A DNA stretch of 64,000 nucleotides from Pycnococcus provasolii (lineage: Eukaryota > Chlorophyta > Pseudoscourfieldiophyceae > Pseudoscourfieldiales > Pycnococcaceae): NCBI GenBank assembly GCA_938743325.2, contig OW568872.1, positions 186,001-250,000 of the forward strand, read 5' to 3'. Shown here one piece after another: positions 18,004-28,774 of the stretch. Each line of letters begins with the position of its first letter. Position 1 is the stretch's first letter. A model generated the notes under the pieces. That model had not been told where the DNA came from. It searched no databases and saw nothing but the letters and a program-made list of their open reading frames with translations. A program made the position numbers and the translations under genes.

Positions 18004-18194
18004 ACTACTTAAGTTTAGTTGGTCACATCAACCTCTACGGTAAAACCTTCGTACTGGCTCTCCACATCAATCCCATCCCCCTCTGTTTTTTCCTCCTCTG
18101 CTGTTTCCACCTCTGGTTCGGCCATTTCCCTCCCTCATCAAAAGCTCTTGCGCTCCCCTCGAACCCTTTAAAAAATTATTTTAGTAAGGGCAGT

Positions 18195-21100
18195 ATGGCT
18201 TCTCGTGGGGGTAGTAGGCGCACGGCCACTCTGCCTCAGGCGCCTCAGCACGACATGATGCCCGTGCTCGACACGGACACGGCGGCGTCCGTTCGTTTCT
18301 CGAGCTCGAAAAACGACAATGCTCCTGCGGCTCAACCTCAAGCGAGCCACCGAGGAGAGGCGGACAGACTCAGACACGAAGCGGCTATGGAGGCGAAAAT
18401 CAAGGCGAAAGAACTGGCGAAAAACGAAAAGGCGGCGGCAGTGGCACGCGCAAGGCGACTTGGCACGTTCAAGAGAGTCGCAGGCACTGTCGCAGGACTC
18501 GCCTTGCTCGAGGGGTTCACGCCGCCGTCCGACGACGAAATTCGAAAGGAGGTTGCCATGAGAAAGGGGGGCCTCGATGCCCTGCGCGCCTTCTGCGGGT
18601 ACCTCGGCCTCAATGACGCGATGAAAGTTAAGGAACTTATGCACAGAAGTGGGAAGAACACAGACTGCACCGCGTGGAGCGTGGACCCAAGGTTCAACAT
18701 CACGTCAACGAGCCAGAACGAAAAGGACGACGAGAAGTTCAGGTCTGAAAAACGCGAGAAGGCGAAGCAGCGCAAGCTGAAGGCGCTGCGCAAGAAGCAC
18801 CGCAACTTTGGCGACGTTAGCATCGAGGAGGTGCAGCAAAAGCTGCGCGACGTGTTCCGTAACTACTGCTCGAAGATGAAGTTCCACGAAACGGGCAAGC
18901 TTCTCATGGACAGCGTCGGATGCCACAAGCTCGTGCGCGACTGCAAGCTGTTAGACAACTTCTTCACGTACGGCGACTGCGACACGTGCCTTTCGGTTGC
19001 TCTCGGGAAGGGGGGAAACACGTCCAGCGGGAACGCCGAACGCGCCGTCGACTTCGCGACGTTCGACGTGTTCCTGCAGAAGGTGGCTGACAAAAAGTTC
19101 CCCGGAGCTCCCACCGCCGACGACGCGTGGAACGCGCTCGTCAAGCACTACGTGCTCCCGTTCGCGGGCAAGCACGAGGCGACGGAGAAGCGCGACGTTC
19201 TCCTCGCCGACCAGTGCATGTCGGAGCTGCGCCGGCACTACAAGATGCTCAAGTCGGTGTTCGTGCACTACACCACGCTGCGCCAAGGCGGCGGCGAGAC
19301 GTGGGAGGGCGTGCGTGCGATGGGGGCGACGCTGAGCCCGGACGAGTTCTACCTCTTCCTGCTGAACTTCGACGTCGCGCCCGATTTGGTGCGCAAGAAG
19401 GACGTCATGGAGCTCTTCTATTCCGGCCAGGTGGAGCTGGAGACGGACCCGGACAGCCAGAAGGGGGAGGTGGCGTTCCCGGCGTTCTGCGACCTCATCA
19501 TGCTCACGGGCATGGCGATCGGCAAGTTCATCCCAGAGCGCATTCAGGAGGGAAATTGCTCTGTGACGGAGCTGAATGCCGCGCGCAAGTACGCCAACTG
19601 CTGCGAAACGGACTTGAAGAAGGACCTCATGGATGCAATTTCGCGCAACTTTCACGCGATTCCCATCCCGTACAACCAGAGGCAGGCGACCTTTCGCCAC
19701 TACTACCACACCGTGCAGCTTCGCGGACACATCTTGGATGTCATCACCGATAACCGCAACAAGCGACGGCTTCTTGCGGATCGTCGTGACGACCACGCAA
19801 GGCTGACGTCAAGGAGAGAGCACTACCTGAACCTTGACACGCGGTCACCCAGACGTGGAGCGGGAGGAGCATCAGCACCGCCGTCGCCGCTGGTGGCACG
19901 CATGCGTGCCCCGAGTACTGTGCCAGACGGCGCGGAAGAGCTCGAGGCTGCCGTCCGTGCGTACTCCATTGACAGTCGGCAGGAGAAGTTGGCGGAGATG
20001 GACCTCACCGAGGCGTACGCGAACGAGATTCGAGAGAAGCACGGCGCATTTGCGCTGCACTCATCTGCGGGCAGTGGATTTTTCGACGTCATTCGCAAGG
20101 CGGCTATGCGCGCCGAGAAAGAGGGTGGCGGTTCGGTATCCCCGGATAAAAGTCCACGAACTCCTCGGTCCGCGCTGCCGCACGTGAGCGCGAGTGCTCC
20201 ACCCACCGCCGGTGCCCGAAGTGCGGGCGTGAGATTTGACTTTCTCGGCAGCTCGGTATTTAAGTCGGGGAAAGGAAACACGCAGAGCGTGGGTGCAGCG
20301 ACGGCGCACAGCGGGAATCGGCTGACGAAGTTAGCCGCACCGTCGCGAGCAAAAATGGATGGTTCGAAAAAGGAGGAGCAGCTGCGCGTGATCAAGGAGG
20401 TGGATGCGGAAGCTCACCGCTTCGAGCTGAAGCTGAAAAAAGCTGAGCAGACGGGCATGTCCACGGCGAGTGGTGGCGTGGTTGGCCTGAACAAGAAGCT
20501 GTACATGCACCACCTCGGCGAGTTTCCGGACGTCGTGGAGGTGAAAAAGCTAGCCATGGGACCTGTACCTCCTCCTTGGCTTGGATTTCGCAGGTTGCGC
20601 GATTGGGTTGACACGAAGGGTCGCAGTTCCAAGCTGTCGAGCCTGTTTGCGGCTCTCGACACGGATCGCAGTGGAACGCTGTCAAGCTCGGAGTTTCGCA
20701 TGCTCCTCAAAGATTCGTCGTGGTTCGCTGAGACGCGAATCACGGAGAGCCTGCTCCTGGAGATGATCAAGGCGGCTGACGTGAATGGCGACGGCACGGT
20801 TGACTGGCAGGAGTTTGAGCGAGCATTCTACGAGTATGCACCGTCGAAGACGGGGCGCAGGCCGGACACGAAGCCAAAGTTTCCTTATAACGTTCCAGGT
20901 GGATCTGGTGAGCTGTCCGCATTAACGTCCATGGCAAATAACGGCGATGCCGCCGCGCTTCGCGTGAGCACGAAGCAGGATCCGTGGGGTGGTGACTTGG
21001 GCAAAATGCCTCTCGAGAGGTACATTGCGAACGACGATGTGCTGGGCCGACCGCCGCCAACGAGAGGCGGTAAGCAGGAGACGACGAGTAAGCTGGCAAC

Positions 21101-21476
21101 TGGCGTAGTATTTGGACGTGAGGTGAAAATGCCAAAAATGCCGGGTCTGACGTCCAACAATTCCTCTCCGAGGAAGGCGAAGAAAAAGGTGGTGACGTTG
21201 AATGTGCCATCTGAGGAGAAAATTTCGGTGGTTGCGAAGATGCCAGCTCTCGATGAATTCGATGCGCACGTCACTCGCATTTTGAATGCGCAGCAACGAC
21301 CGGCAAGTCGAGTGGCAAGCCGAGGTTTACCCGGAAGGAGAGATGGCGACTCGTCGTTGAGTGAGCTGCTGGCGAGGGAGAGAAAGTACTTGAGTAGTAG
21401 TGGTCGTGCTTCTGGCGGTGCTGGTGCTGCTGCTGGTGCGACTCCGCTCAAGGTGCTTGAGCGGCTACAGGTTTGA
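18195..21476 (+). CDS. p25-alpha/TPPP-like protein with two EF-hands
   Basis: 1093 residues from ATG 18195. A basic coiled region precedes a segment at about 230-330 with CHKLVRDCKLLD, then VDFATFDVFLQKVADKKFP and a DDAWNALVKHYVLPFAGK close, which follows the order and spacing of p25-alpha (TPPP) domains. A second, weaker related block follows (about 335-450). Two good EF-hands lie at about 821-832 (DTDRSGTLSSSEF) and 861-872 (DVNGDGTVDWQEF). Basic low-complexity linkers carry many Ser/Pro. p25-alpha proteins are microtubule-associated and typical of organisms with cilia, so a calcium-linked cytoskeletal or flagellar role is inferred. Family assignment is from memory of the motif. Confidence 0.65.
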   Translation: MASRGGSRRTATLPQAPQHDMMPVLDTDTAASVRFSSSKNDNAPAAQPQASHRGEADRLRHEAAMEAKIKAKELAKNEKAAAVARARRLGTFKRVAGTVAGLALLEGFTPPSDDEIRKEVAMRKGGLDALRAFCGYLGLNDAMKVKELMHRSGKNTDCTAWSVDPRFNITSTSQNEKDDEKFRSEKREKAKQRKLKALRKKHRNFGDVSIEEVQQKLRDVFRNYCSKMKFHETGKLLMDSVGCHKLVRDCKLLDNFFTYGDCDTCLSVALGKGGNTSSGNAERAVDFATFDVFLQKVADKKFPGAPTADDAWNALVKHYVLPFAGKHEATEKRDVLLADQCMSELRRHYKMLKSVFVHYTTLRQGGGETWEGVRAMGATLSPDEFYLFLLNFDVAPDLVRKKDVMELFYSGQVELETDPDSQKGEVAFPAFCDLIMLTGMAIGKFIPERIQEGNCSVTELNAARKYANCCETDLKKDLMDAISRNFHAIPIPYNQRQATFRHYYHTVQLRGHILDVITDNRNKRRLLADRRDDHARLTSRREHYLNLDTRSPRRGAGGASAPPSPLVARMRAPSTVPDGAEELEAAVRAYSIDSRQEKLAEMDLTEAYANEIREKHGAFALHSSAGSGFFDVIRKAAMRAEKEGGGSVSPDKSPRTPRSALPHVSASAPPTAGARSAGVRFDFLGSSVFKSGKGNTQSVGAATAHSGNRLTKLAAPSRAKMDGSKKEEQLRVIKEVDAEAHRFELKLKKAEQTGMSTASGGVVGLNKKLYMHHLGEFPDVVEVKKLAMGPVPPPWLGFRRLRDWVDTKGRSSKLSSLFAALDTDRSGTLSSSEFRMLLKDSSWFAETRITESLLLEMIKAADVNGDGTVDWQEFERAFYEYAPSKTGRRPDTKPKFPYNVPGGSGELSALTSMANNGDAAALRVSTKQDPWGGDLGKMPLERYIANDDVLGRPPPTRGGKQETTSKLATGVVFGREVKMPKMPGLTSNNSSPRKAKKKVVTLNVPSEEKISVVAKMPALDEFDAHVTRILNAQQRPASRVASRGLPGRRDGDSSLSELLARERKYLSSSGRASGGAGAAAGATPLKVLERLQV

Positions 21477-22771
21477 TCCCTTCCTTGTGCTGCATTGCAC
21501 AATTTGTTATTATTCTTCCATTCCTAATATTTTAGATAACATTTTTTATAGCTATCTTTGACTTCGCGAGCTCGCGGTGTCTTCAAGGTCGACCTTTATG
21601 TGGACAGTGTGGCCGCATGCGGCCGCAGTCGACCTTGTAGAAGGAGAAAACGCGACAAATTACTGATAAAGAGGAGCGGTAATAGGAGGTTTCCCGAGGG
21701 AAACTCACGCGGCCTCTGGAGCCTTGAAGCCGTACACCTAAGCCGTACGGGGGTCAAACAAACCCCCAAACCAAGTTTTTAATTCCCCTTTGGAACCCCT
21801 CTTTTTTGGCTACGGGTAAGATATTTGCAAGGTTGAAAGGCCGCAAAATGGATTCTCTTCCCATGTAAAAATCAAGCAATCATCATTTCTTCTTCTTCAT
21901 GGGAAGCCGCCTTTCTTGCCTTCTTCCTTGCCTTCTTAGAGGCAAGAAAGAGCTTCCAGAAGCACGGACGAGGCTTCTTCAGGAAGTTGGTGAGAGTCCT
22001 TGCACGTTCTCAAGAGTCAAGGGGCGTCAAGGGGCACGGCTTGATTCTGTTGTGGCTTGTGTGTGACCACGATGCCTTGGGCTGGAGAAATTTCCCGCGT
22101 CCCGCAAGTGAACGATGATGGTTTGATGGGACGGGAAGGAATACGCACCGATGAAGGCAGGAAGGGTCCCCTCAAGTGTCACGTGAAGGGTCACGTGAAG
22201 CAGCCAAACAAAAAAAACGCAAAAGGAAGAAAGAAAAAGACGAAAAAAAACAAGAAGAGAAGCAAGAGAAAGGCAGAAAAAAGGAAAAGACCAACCAAGA
22301 AGTTGAGTGAAATTCGGTTAGAAAGCGTTCAAATAGTAGGAAACAAGGGTACACAAGCCCACGTGCACAGGAAACTTCCAGAAACCCCGACGAAACCAAC
22401 CAACCCCAGGGGATGTCCAGGGAGGAGAGAAAAATCAAACGTCTTCAAGGGCAAAAAACTTAAACTTGAAGCAGGCCAGGCCAGTCTGCGTTATTTCTTC
22501 ACGAAAGAGAATCACGAAAGAGGCAGAAACAGGAAGGGAAAGAACAGGGAAGGGGAAGGGAAGGGAATGCGCTGGAAGGGAAGGGAAGGGAAGGGCAGAA
22601 GGGGCGAGAAGGGGCACATGCAAAGCAGGCCAATCAAGGCACCGTTCCAGAACCTGCCCCAGGGACCTGTGTGTTTCCACTTGGACCCCCTGCCCTGCCC
22701 TGCCCCTCCCGGGAGCTGTGCCAGCGGCCTGCTTTGCTGTTTCTTCCCCGCCATAATAACAACTCTTCGTG
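21477..22771. other. 1.3-kb spacer with purine-rich tracts
   Basis: Contains GGCCGCATGCGGCC (a perfect palindrome at about 21611), long A/G tracts at about 22205-22290 and 22525-22615 (GGGAAGGGGAAGGG) with G-quadruplex or triplex potential, and two TCACGTGA boxes. A Lys-rich open frame through this region was not accepted as a gene. Confidence 0.45.
22179..22198. promoter_or_regulatory. Tandem TCACGTGA E-box/G-box pair
   Basis: TCACGTGA occurs at 22179-22186 and 22191-22198, 12 bp apart, about 580 bp upstream of the GATA-factor start. A paired palindromic bHLH/bZIP site; use is inferred. Confidence 0.35.
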
Positions 22772-25700
22772 ATGACGGAACAGCGTACCCGTCGTACCGG
22801 TCGTCGCCATGCCCCTCGCGGTCAACACCGATCGGGAGGATCGCGATCGTCCTCACCTTCAGGACCGGCTTCTCACTCGTCCCCCTCCTCTGGCAAACCG
22901 TCGTCGTCTTCAGGGAAGCTGCGATCGTCAGCCCCTTCTACCCTTAGGGGAGGGCTCCCCTCTTCTTCTCTGGGAAGTAATAAGTCCGCGGCAGCCACGC
23001 AGCAGGGGGGGGCAGATAATAAAAAACCGCCCTTTGGCCGCAGAGCAGCAGCAGCAGCAGCAGCCGCCAATAACAACTCGCCGCCGCGATCGTCCAACCC
23101 TAACGGGGCTTCTGCAATCACCGCGTCGACGCTGAAAAACGCAATCGACATGGCGATGGCCAACCCCGCGTCAACACCGTCATCCTCGTCAGAGGACATG
23201 ATGGACTGTGACGACAGGTCGGGATCAGGCTCGCCGCGCTCGTCGTCGCCGACGACGATTCAAACGGCACCGCCGGCTGTTCTGACGGGAGCAACAGCAG
23301 CAACGGCGGCAGCCCTACAACAACCCTGCCACGCCCCCGTGCCTCGTGCGTGCATCAACTGCGGCGTGACGCGTACGCCGCTCTGGCGTAACGGACCCAA
23401 GGGGCCGAAAACGCTGTGCAACGCGTGTGGCGTGCGTGCGAACCGTATCGCCGCAAGGGGTGATGACGACGAACTCATGTACGACGTCGGCGACGAAGAT
23501 CTGGGCGACAATCCCACTCCTGACCTCGCCTCTCGCCCAAAGAGGTCGCGATCCACACCCGCGCTGGCGTTGCTCGACAGCAACGACGAGAACAACAACG
23601 CGCTCGAAAACAACAATACCAACAGCCACCTGCCGTCGCTTCCAGCAACAAAAAAGCAAAAAACGTCGTCACCCTCGTCGGCAACGAAGCAGCAGATGAA
23701 AAAGGAACGGGAGAAGGTGTCCCAGCTTGTCAAGCAGCTGCCACCCACGGGTGACGCACTCGTGGAGATGAGGCCTCTCGTCTGCCACCTCGTGCACTCC
23801 GAGGCGGATCTGTGCCGTCGTGCGCTGGGATGCCGCGTGATGATCGTCTGGCGCGACGAGCCGGAGCCGCCGTTCTTGGGAGGGCACTGGGAGGTGGTGG
23901 TGACGCCGCCGGAAGGTCGCACGGACGTGCGTGCCGAGAGCTGCCCCGCACGAGGCGGCGTCGTCCGCGCCTTCCGCGCAGATAACGCAGCCGCGCGAAC
24001 GTACCTGTGGTGTCCCGCGCTCGAGGCGCCGACGGACGCCGCGGCGATCGTCGTTGCAGACGATGCGGCTGCGGAGGCGACTGCAGCCGCGGCAACTGGT
24101 GGGCAGCCAGCATCAGCAACAACGTCGCCATCGAAGTGGTCCCTGCAGTTCCCTCGGAAGCGCGATGCGCACGAGTTTCGCATGCTCTGCATCGAGGCTG
24201 CGCAGCGCAACGGCTTTGCCGTCAAGCGAAACAGCCCAGCCGACCAGGAGAAGAAGAGGCGAACTGCAGAGGCGGAGCTCGCCTCCACCGAGGCTATGCT
24301 CGCGAACCTTTCGGCAGCACGCGCGCGGGAGATTGTGACGCCTGGTGTGACCATCGTCAAAGACTACGACGATCTCGCACCTTCGCGCCGTTTCGAGCGA
24401 CCTACGGGTGCGTACATCCGAGCGCCGGCATGCCACCCGCTCGATGCGCAGAGGCCTTCTGTTTACGTTCTCGACGACGTGGACCGCGCGTGGCTCTCGA
24501 ATTGGAATCAAAAGCAGGGTCATAAGCAGCAGCAGCAGCAGCAGCAAGAGGACTCCTCGGCGATTTCGTCCTTCGAGCCGTCGCCCCTCTCCGAACCTCT
24601 CGCTGAACGGCTGCTCGACGCATTCGAGGCGGCGTCCGCGCTTAGCCGCACGCCGGTGACGCAGGATGGCGCCCTCGCCCTCGCGCTGCGCGCCGAGTGG
24701 ATGCACGGCGAGTGCGTGCGTGCTGGCGATGTGCTCGACCTGCACGCGCACTGGCTTGGCCGGTACGAGACTTTGTGCGCTGAGCAGGAGGCGAGGCTGC
24801 AGCGCGAGGAGGAGGAGCGCGAGGCTGCTGCCAAGGAGCGCGAGGCGGCGGAGGAGGCGGCGGAGAAGGCGGCGGGCGGACGCCGCCGCCGCACGCGCAG
24901 CTCGCGCGACGTCACGACGCTCGCCGCCGCGGAGGCGGCGAAGGAGGCGGAGGCGGTCCCGACAGTTCCCCCCAGCCTCACGTCGTTGTACTTCCGATCC
25001 CCGCCACCTGGCTGGAAGGCGCCAAGGCGCAAGGGAATCGACCACAGCGTTTCGTTCGCGGTTGGCGAGGTGGGCAGTTCGTGCGCGCCGGACGACGAGA
25101 CGCGGAGGTTCCCGCAGCAGATGGACGTTGCGGTGCAGGAGCACCAGCTGCCCTCAGATGGCCACTGGCCCAAACTTGACGAGCTGCCCTCCCCGGACGA
25201 GCCTCTCGTCGTTGGCATGTACAGCAGGCACGTTGCGCGCCTTCGTGAGCAGGCGGAGCTACGCCAGGCGGCTGCCAACGAGCTTCGCGAGCGCGCCCAA
25301 CGCCTCGAGACTGCGGTGGCGCACAAGGCGAGCCGCGTTAAGGCGGCACGCACTTCGCTCGCACGCGCGACGGAGGCTGCCGAAGCCAGGGCGAAGGAGG
25401 AGGAGGAAGCTGCTGCTGCTGCCAGGGCGGCGGAGGCGGCTGCGGCTGAGGAGGAGGCGAGGAAGAGGGAGCATGAGGAGGCGGAGATGGCGTTGGCGCA
25501 AGTTGAGCACGATCACGACGTGGCAGGCTTTGTTGCCCCTCTTGATCTGCCCGGTTCTCCGATGTCTCCCTCCATCAAGAGGCGGCGATCTCCTCGGGCA
25601 AGCGAAGCTGGCAGTGGATGGACGTCGCCGCGACTTCTCTCATTGCCCAGCTTGCCCGGCTTGCCGAGCCTGCCTCTCGACGCAGTACCCTCGCTTCCCA

Positions 25701-25792
25701 TGGACGGCCTCGACGACTTCTGCACACCGGGGCTGTCCATGCGATGTCCACCATACGTGGGTTTCGGCGGAACAGACGCTGATCGCCTCTAA
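22772..25792 (+). CDS. GATA-type zinc-finger transcription factor, large
   Basis: 1006 residues from ATG 22772. One GATA finger at about 194-219: Cys194, Cys197, Cys216 and Cys219, i.e. CX2CX18CX2C, with TPLWRNGP and TLCNACG; the 18-residue loop is the plant type. The N-terminus is Ser/Pro/Ala low complexity. A second globular block lies at about 325-425 ([24 protein letters not shown].. HWEVVVTPP) and a third around 525-560 ([20 protein letters not shown]-like); neither is recognised. The C-terminal third has long Glu/Ala coiled coils. Poly-Gln (CAG)n and poly-Ala runs are present. A DNA-binding regulator; target genes unknown. Confidence 0.88.
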   Translation: MTEQRTRRTGRRHAPRGQHRSGGSRSSSPSGPASHSSPSSGKPSSSSGKLRSSAPSTLRGGLPSSSLGSNKSAAATQQGGADNKKPPFGRRAAAAAAAANNNSPPRSSNPNGASAITASTLKNAIDMAMANPASTPSSSSEDMMDCDDRSGSGSPRSSSPTTIQTAPPAVLTGATAATAAALQQPCHAPVPRACINCGVTRTPLWRNGPKGPKTLCNACGVRANRIAARGDDDELMYDVGDEDLGDNPTPDLASRPKRSRSTPALALLDSNDENNNALENNNTNSHLPSLPATKKQKTSSPSSATKQQMKKEREKVSQLVKQLPPTGDALVEMRPLVCHLVHSEADLCRRALGCRVMIVWRDEPEPPFLGGHWEVVVTPPEGRTDVRAESCPARGGVVRAFRADNAAARTYLWCPALEAPTDAAAIVVADDAAAEATAAAATGGQPASATTSPSKWSLQFPRKRDAHEFRMLCIEAAQRNGFAVKRNSPADQEKKRRTAEAELASTEAMLANLSAARAREIVTPGVTIVKDYDDLAPSRRFERPTGAYIRAPACHPLDAQRPSVYVLDDVDRAWLSNWNQKQGHKQQQQQQQEDSSAISSFEPSPLSEPLAERLLDAFEAASALSRTPVTQDGALALALRAEWMHGECVRAGDVLDLHAHWLGRYETLCAEQEARLQREEEEREAAAKEREAAEEAAEKAAGGRRRRTRSSRDVTTLAAAEAAKEAEAVPTVPPSLTSLYFRSPPPGWKAPRRKGIDHSVSFAVGEVGSSCAPDDETRRFPQQMDVAVQEHQLPSDGHWPKLDELPSPDEPLVVGMYSRHVARLREQAELRQAAANELRERAQRLETAVAHKASRVKAARTSLARATEAAEARAKEEEEAAAAARAAEAAAAEEEARKREHEEAEMALAQVEHDHDVAGFVAPLDLPGSPMSPSIKRRRSPRASEAGSGWTSPRLLSLPSLPGLPSLPLDAVPSLPMDGLDDFCTPGLSMRCPPYVGFGGTDADRL

Positions 25793-26131
25793 GTCATCAC
25801 CCATAATAAACCATCGACGTCACACATCATCCACAAATATCCACCACCACATACAAAATACAGATACAGAGTGCTTTTTTTTTCTTTTCTCTTGGTGTGC
25901 ATAACAGGGTTTTAATGACAGGGAAAAACAGTAGCAGAGAGAAAAAAAAAAAGAAAGAAAGACAGTAACCATACCATAGTAACAAAAAGTATACCAACCT
26001 ATACGATTAAAAAAAAATCATAAATATAAGGAGCTATTTCTCCAATTAATGTAGGTGACACAAACACCAAAAACCCTCCCTCCCGCACGCAAACGCACGC
26101 ACACACACACCGTCGTTCCAAGTCATGCAAA
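25793..26131. other. Convergent 3' flank, no gene seen
   Basis: AT- and A/G-rich sequence between two stop codons, with a (CA)n/(ACGC)n stretch near 26085-26112. Confidence 0.5.
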
Positions 26132-27385
26132 TCACAACACGTACGCCATGACACCGGATAGGAACGTGAAGCCAGCCACCACGTAAGACGGCGAAGATGC
26201 CGCGCTCTTCGCCTTCGTCGTCGTGGGCGTAGAGTCCTTCGTCGCCGGGGTGGTGGTCGTCGCCGGGGTGGTGGTCGCCACCGGCTTGCACTCCTCGTCG
26301 AGCTCCTTTATCGCAGCATCCATCGCGGGCATCTTCGTGCAATCAACGATGGGGCAGTTCGACACCTTGGCGCTGAATTGGCGTCCAATGATGCACGACG
26401 CGAACTTGTCTTCGTACGTGTGGATCGCTAATTCTGCACTCATTGGCAGGTCGTCGTGGTAGCAGTAGTCGTGGTGCGTGTTCAAAATAGCGAACTGCTT
26501 CTTGCACGCCTCGTCCTCCTTCTTGTTCTCGCAGATGTTCTTCTGGAGGTAATCGACAGCGGCTGCGACTGTGGTCTTGGCATTGGCGCAGTCGATCGGG
26601 AAATCGTACTTCTTAGCCCAGCATCCGCACGGCTCCGCAGCTCCGTGTCCGTGGTCGTGGCTGTGTCCGTGGTCGTGTCCACCACCACCCGATGGCTTGG
26701 GAACTTGAGCCACCGGTTCGATATCCGTGCTCTTCGAGTCATACAGATAGTGGCGGTTGCGCTCAAACTCGGTGGGCACGTGCTGGGCATAGATCACAAC
26801 ACCAGAGATGCCAGTCGTATCAAGCGTGAACTCCGAGTCTTCGGCCGAGCCAACCGTCATTTCGAAGCACGAGCCACCTTGCTCAATCTTCGACGTCGAG
26901 CCTGGGTTGGTGACTGCGCAAGAGGTGCCCGTCATCATGCCCACCGCCTTCGCTTCGTGAGTCTTGATGACCCCTTCGGTCGTGTCCGTCGTGGGAATGA
27001 ATACCAGTCGCATCGCCGGGTCGGCGTACTTTCCGCCGACCGCCTGCATTGACCACGTGTGCGAGGCGTCAGCGACGTTGAACGTGCCAGCCCACTCGTA
27101 GGCGTCGTTGCCTGTACCGCAATCGACCGCCATGGGGTCAAACGGCTTCGTGACGGTGTTGCACCAGTGCGACTCACATCCATCCTCGAAGAAGTGCAGT
27201 TTCGTCTCGAGGGTTTTCGGCAGTTGTTCATCCTTGCACGTATCGTGCGCCATGAGCACGGTTTGGAACGCGGCCTTGCAATGGTCGGATGCACAGCTTC
27301 CACCACCGTGGTTGTGATCATCATGACTGTCTTTTGCCGCAAGTGCAGCAGCACATAAGAAAGAGGAGGTGAGCAAACGCAACAT
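26132..27385 (-). CDS. Secreted, His/Cys-rich protein with duplicated module; probable GPI anchor
   Basis: 417 residues from ATG at 27383-27385. Signal peptide MLRLLTSSFLCAAALAAKDS. Two related Cys modules flank the protein: one at about 33-76 (CKAAFQTVLMAHDTCKDEQLP..FEDGC) and one at about 297-340 (CKKQFAILNTHHDYCYHDDLP..YEDKFASC). They share C-x3-F-x2-L-x2-H-D/H-x-C-x2-D-x-LP-x-E-x5-H-x2-ED. Between them is a strand-rich Cys domain and a metal-binding HDHGHSHDHGHG run. The C-terminus is a Thr-rich linker plus hydrophobic tail (VVAGFTFLSGVMAYVL), typical of a GPI signal. A surface metal-binding role is inferred. Family not recognised. Confidence 0.75.
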   Translation of the reverse strand: MLRLLTSSFLCAAALAAKDSHDDHNHGGGSCASDHCKAAFQTVLMAHDTCKDEQLPKTLETKLHFFEDGCESHWCNTVTKPFDPMAVDCGTGNDAYEWAGTFNVADASHTWSMQAVGGKYADPAMRLVFIPTTDTTEGVIKTHEAKAVGMMTGTSCAVTNPGSTSKIEQGGSCFEMTVGSAEDSEFTLDTTGISGVVIYAQHVPTEFERNRHYLYDSKSTDIEPVAQVPKPSGGGGHDHGHSHDHGHGAAEPCGCWAKKYDFPIDCANAKTTVAAAVDYLQKNICENKKEDEACKKQFAILNTHHDYCYHDDLPMSAELAIHTYEDKFASCIIGRQFSAKVSNCPIVDCTKMPAMDAAIKELDEECKPVATTTPATTTTPATKDSTPTTTKAKSAASSPSYVVAGFTFLSGVMAYVL

Positions 27386-27720
27386 CACTTTACTTGACTA
27401 CTACAGTATTAATAAGAAGGATGAAGAATGAAGAATGACGGGTGCACTGATGATGAAGAAGGAGGGGAGTGGCTGTGGCGGCCGCCAAAGATAACATGTT
27501 GGTTGTAACTTCGGTGTAACGTGTGTCGTATGTATGTCGAAAGCCCACAAGAAGGGTGTGACGACATACAAGACAAGACAAGACGCGTAACAATCTGCAA
27601 GTGTGTGGTGGGGGTAAGAAGTACGGCAAGTCGTGGAGTGCAAGGTGTTACCACACGGTTACAGTACAGCTGAAAGTCTTTCGAAAGAGTGAAAGGCAAC
27701 GTCACATCAACAAAAACAAG
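27386..27720. other. 5' flank of the secreted-protein gene, no gene seen
   Basis: 335 bp with no coding support, bounded on the right by the small inverted-repeat element. Confidence 0.4.
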
Positions 27721-27914
27721 TGTCGTAGTGCCCAGCGTACCTAGTGCCCCACGTGCCACACGGCAAAAACCCGTGCCCAGCGTGCCTACCGGGGCCCAGA
27801 GGTTAGGTTAGGGTTAGGGGAGGTTTTATAACCGGCAATTTTGGTCGAAGGCACGCTGGGCACTGGTGTCAGGCGTGCGCACGCTGGGCACTAGGTACGC
27901 TGGGCACGACGACA
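27721..27914. mobile_element. Small MITE-like element, 194 bp
   Basis: Terminal inverted repeats of about 29 bp: TGTCGTAGTGCCCAGCGTAC at the left, and its complement with one mismatch ending ACGACA at 27914. Subterminal CCCAGCGTGCC units are also inverted (27772-27787 against 27852-27866). CAAG immediately precedes (27717-27720) and follows (27915-27918), a 4-bp target-site duplication. No coding capacity. The centre carries a TTAGGTTAGGG telomere-like stretch (27801-27820). Non-autonomous DNA element; superfamily not assigned. Confidence 0.7.
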
Positions 27915-28774
27915 CAAGTCACAGACGTCAGAATCCACCGAAGTAGACGGATGACACCATCGTTACAGCACAGTACTGTACAGTACAGCCCATAGGGGAG
28001 AGATATCTGCAAGCTCGCTGGATGCGCCGCTGGCTTGCAAGCTGGATCGACCGATGACCACGGGTCCTGCTTTCAACTATCGTAACCTTAAGTCGATTCC
28101 TATGTCGTCACTCCATCCACTCCATCAACTCCACTCCATCAACTCCACTCCACTCCACTCTTCCACTCAACGCAGAGGATTTCTACCAACTAGTCTATCA
28201 AGCCTGCAAGGAACAGGTAAAAGCAAGGTTGGTTTGTTGCAACTTGCAATCCAACCAAGGGGAAATAACAATGGGGAGTTCACACCCACTATTCCTTCGA
28301 GGAGCTGAGCTGTCCCGTAGGGGTTTGTTTTTGGAGACCTTGGGAGTAGGGGGTTTCAGTCTAAGAACGATGTGTTGTCACGATCACGTCACAATGTGGG
28401 CAGATATTAATTATTATTATTACACATAAGTTACATAACCATGTAGGTACAGTTATGTACACACTTTATGACAACTTTGGCCTGCTTTGCATGGCACCAC
28501 CCCTTGACGACGCACAGGGAGGGAGGGAGTTTCGTGAGTTTCGTGAGTCGTGCACGCACTTATTCAGCGAGCGCTCACAACACAACACACGCACGCACGC
28601 GAAGAATTTAGGTCACTGTCATCACCTGCTGATCTTCATCTTTTCCATTGCACTGCATTGCACTGGATTGCGTTGGGCAAGATTTCGTCTCCTCCAGCTT
28701 CGAAGAAGCAAAAGCGCGACGTCGACGAAGAAGAAGGACCACCAGGGTTATCGTCGTCCAAGGATAACAACAAC
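27915..28774. other. Divergent spacer, repeats only
   Basis: Contains GTACTGTACAGTAC-type palindromes (about 27970-27986), a TCAACTCCACTCCA-type minisatellite (about 28105-28165) and AACTATCGTAACC (about 28076). The 226 nt upstream of 28775 is open in the CobW frame (KKQKRDVDEEEGPPG) but has no ATG; it may be 5' UTR or belong to an unrecognised upstream exon. Confidence 0.4.

Larger units (their letters stand above)
17600..18194. other. Divergent spacer with hairpin and CCCTA repeats
   Basis: 595 bp. It holds a perfect hairpin (17937-17964), a CCCTA pentamer array (17983-18003), and several TTGCAAG/CTTGCAAG-like short inverted motifs near 17710-17730. Confidence 0.5.

Noticed and set aside
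22072-22947. Lys/Arg-rich frame upstream of the GATA gene containing QASLRYFF, a PIP-box-like motif
   Set aside because: Composition follows purine tracts, it overlaps the GATA start in another frame, and one short motif is not enough. RNA evidence could reopen it.
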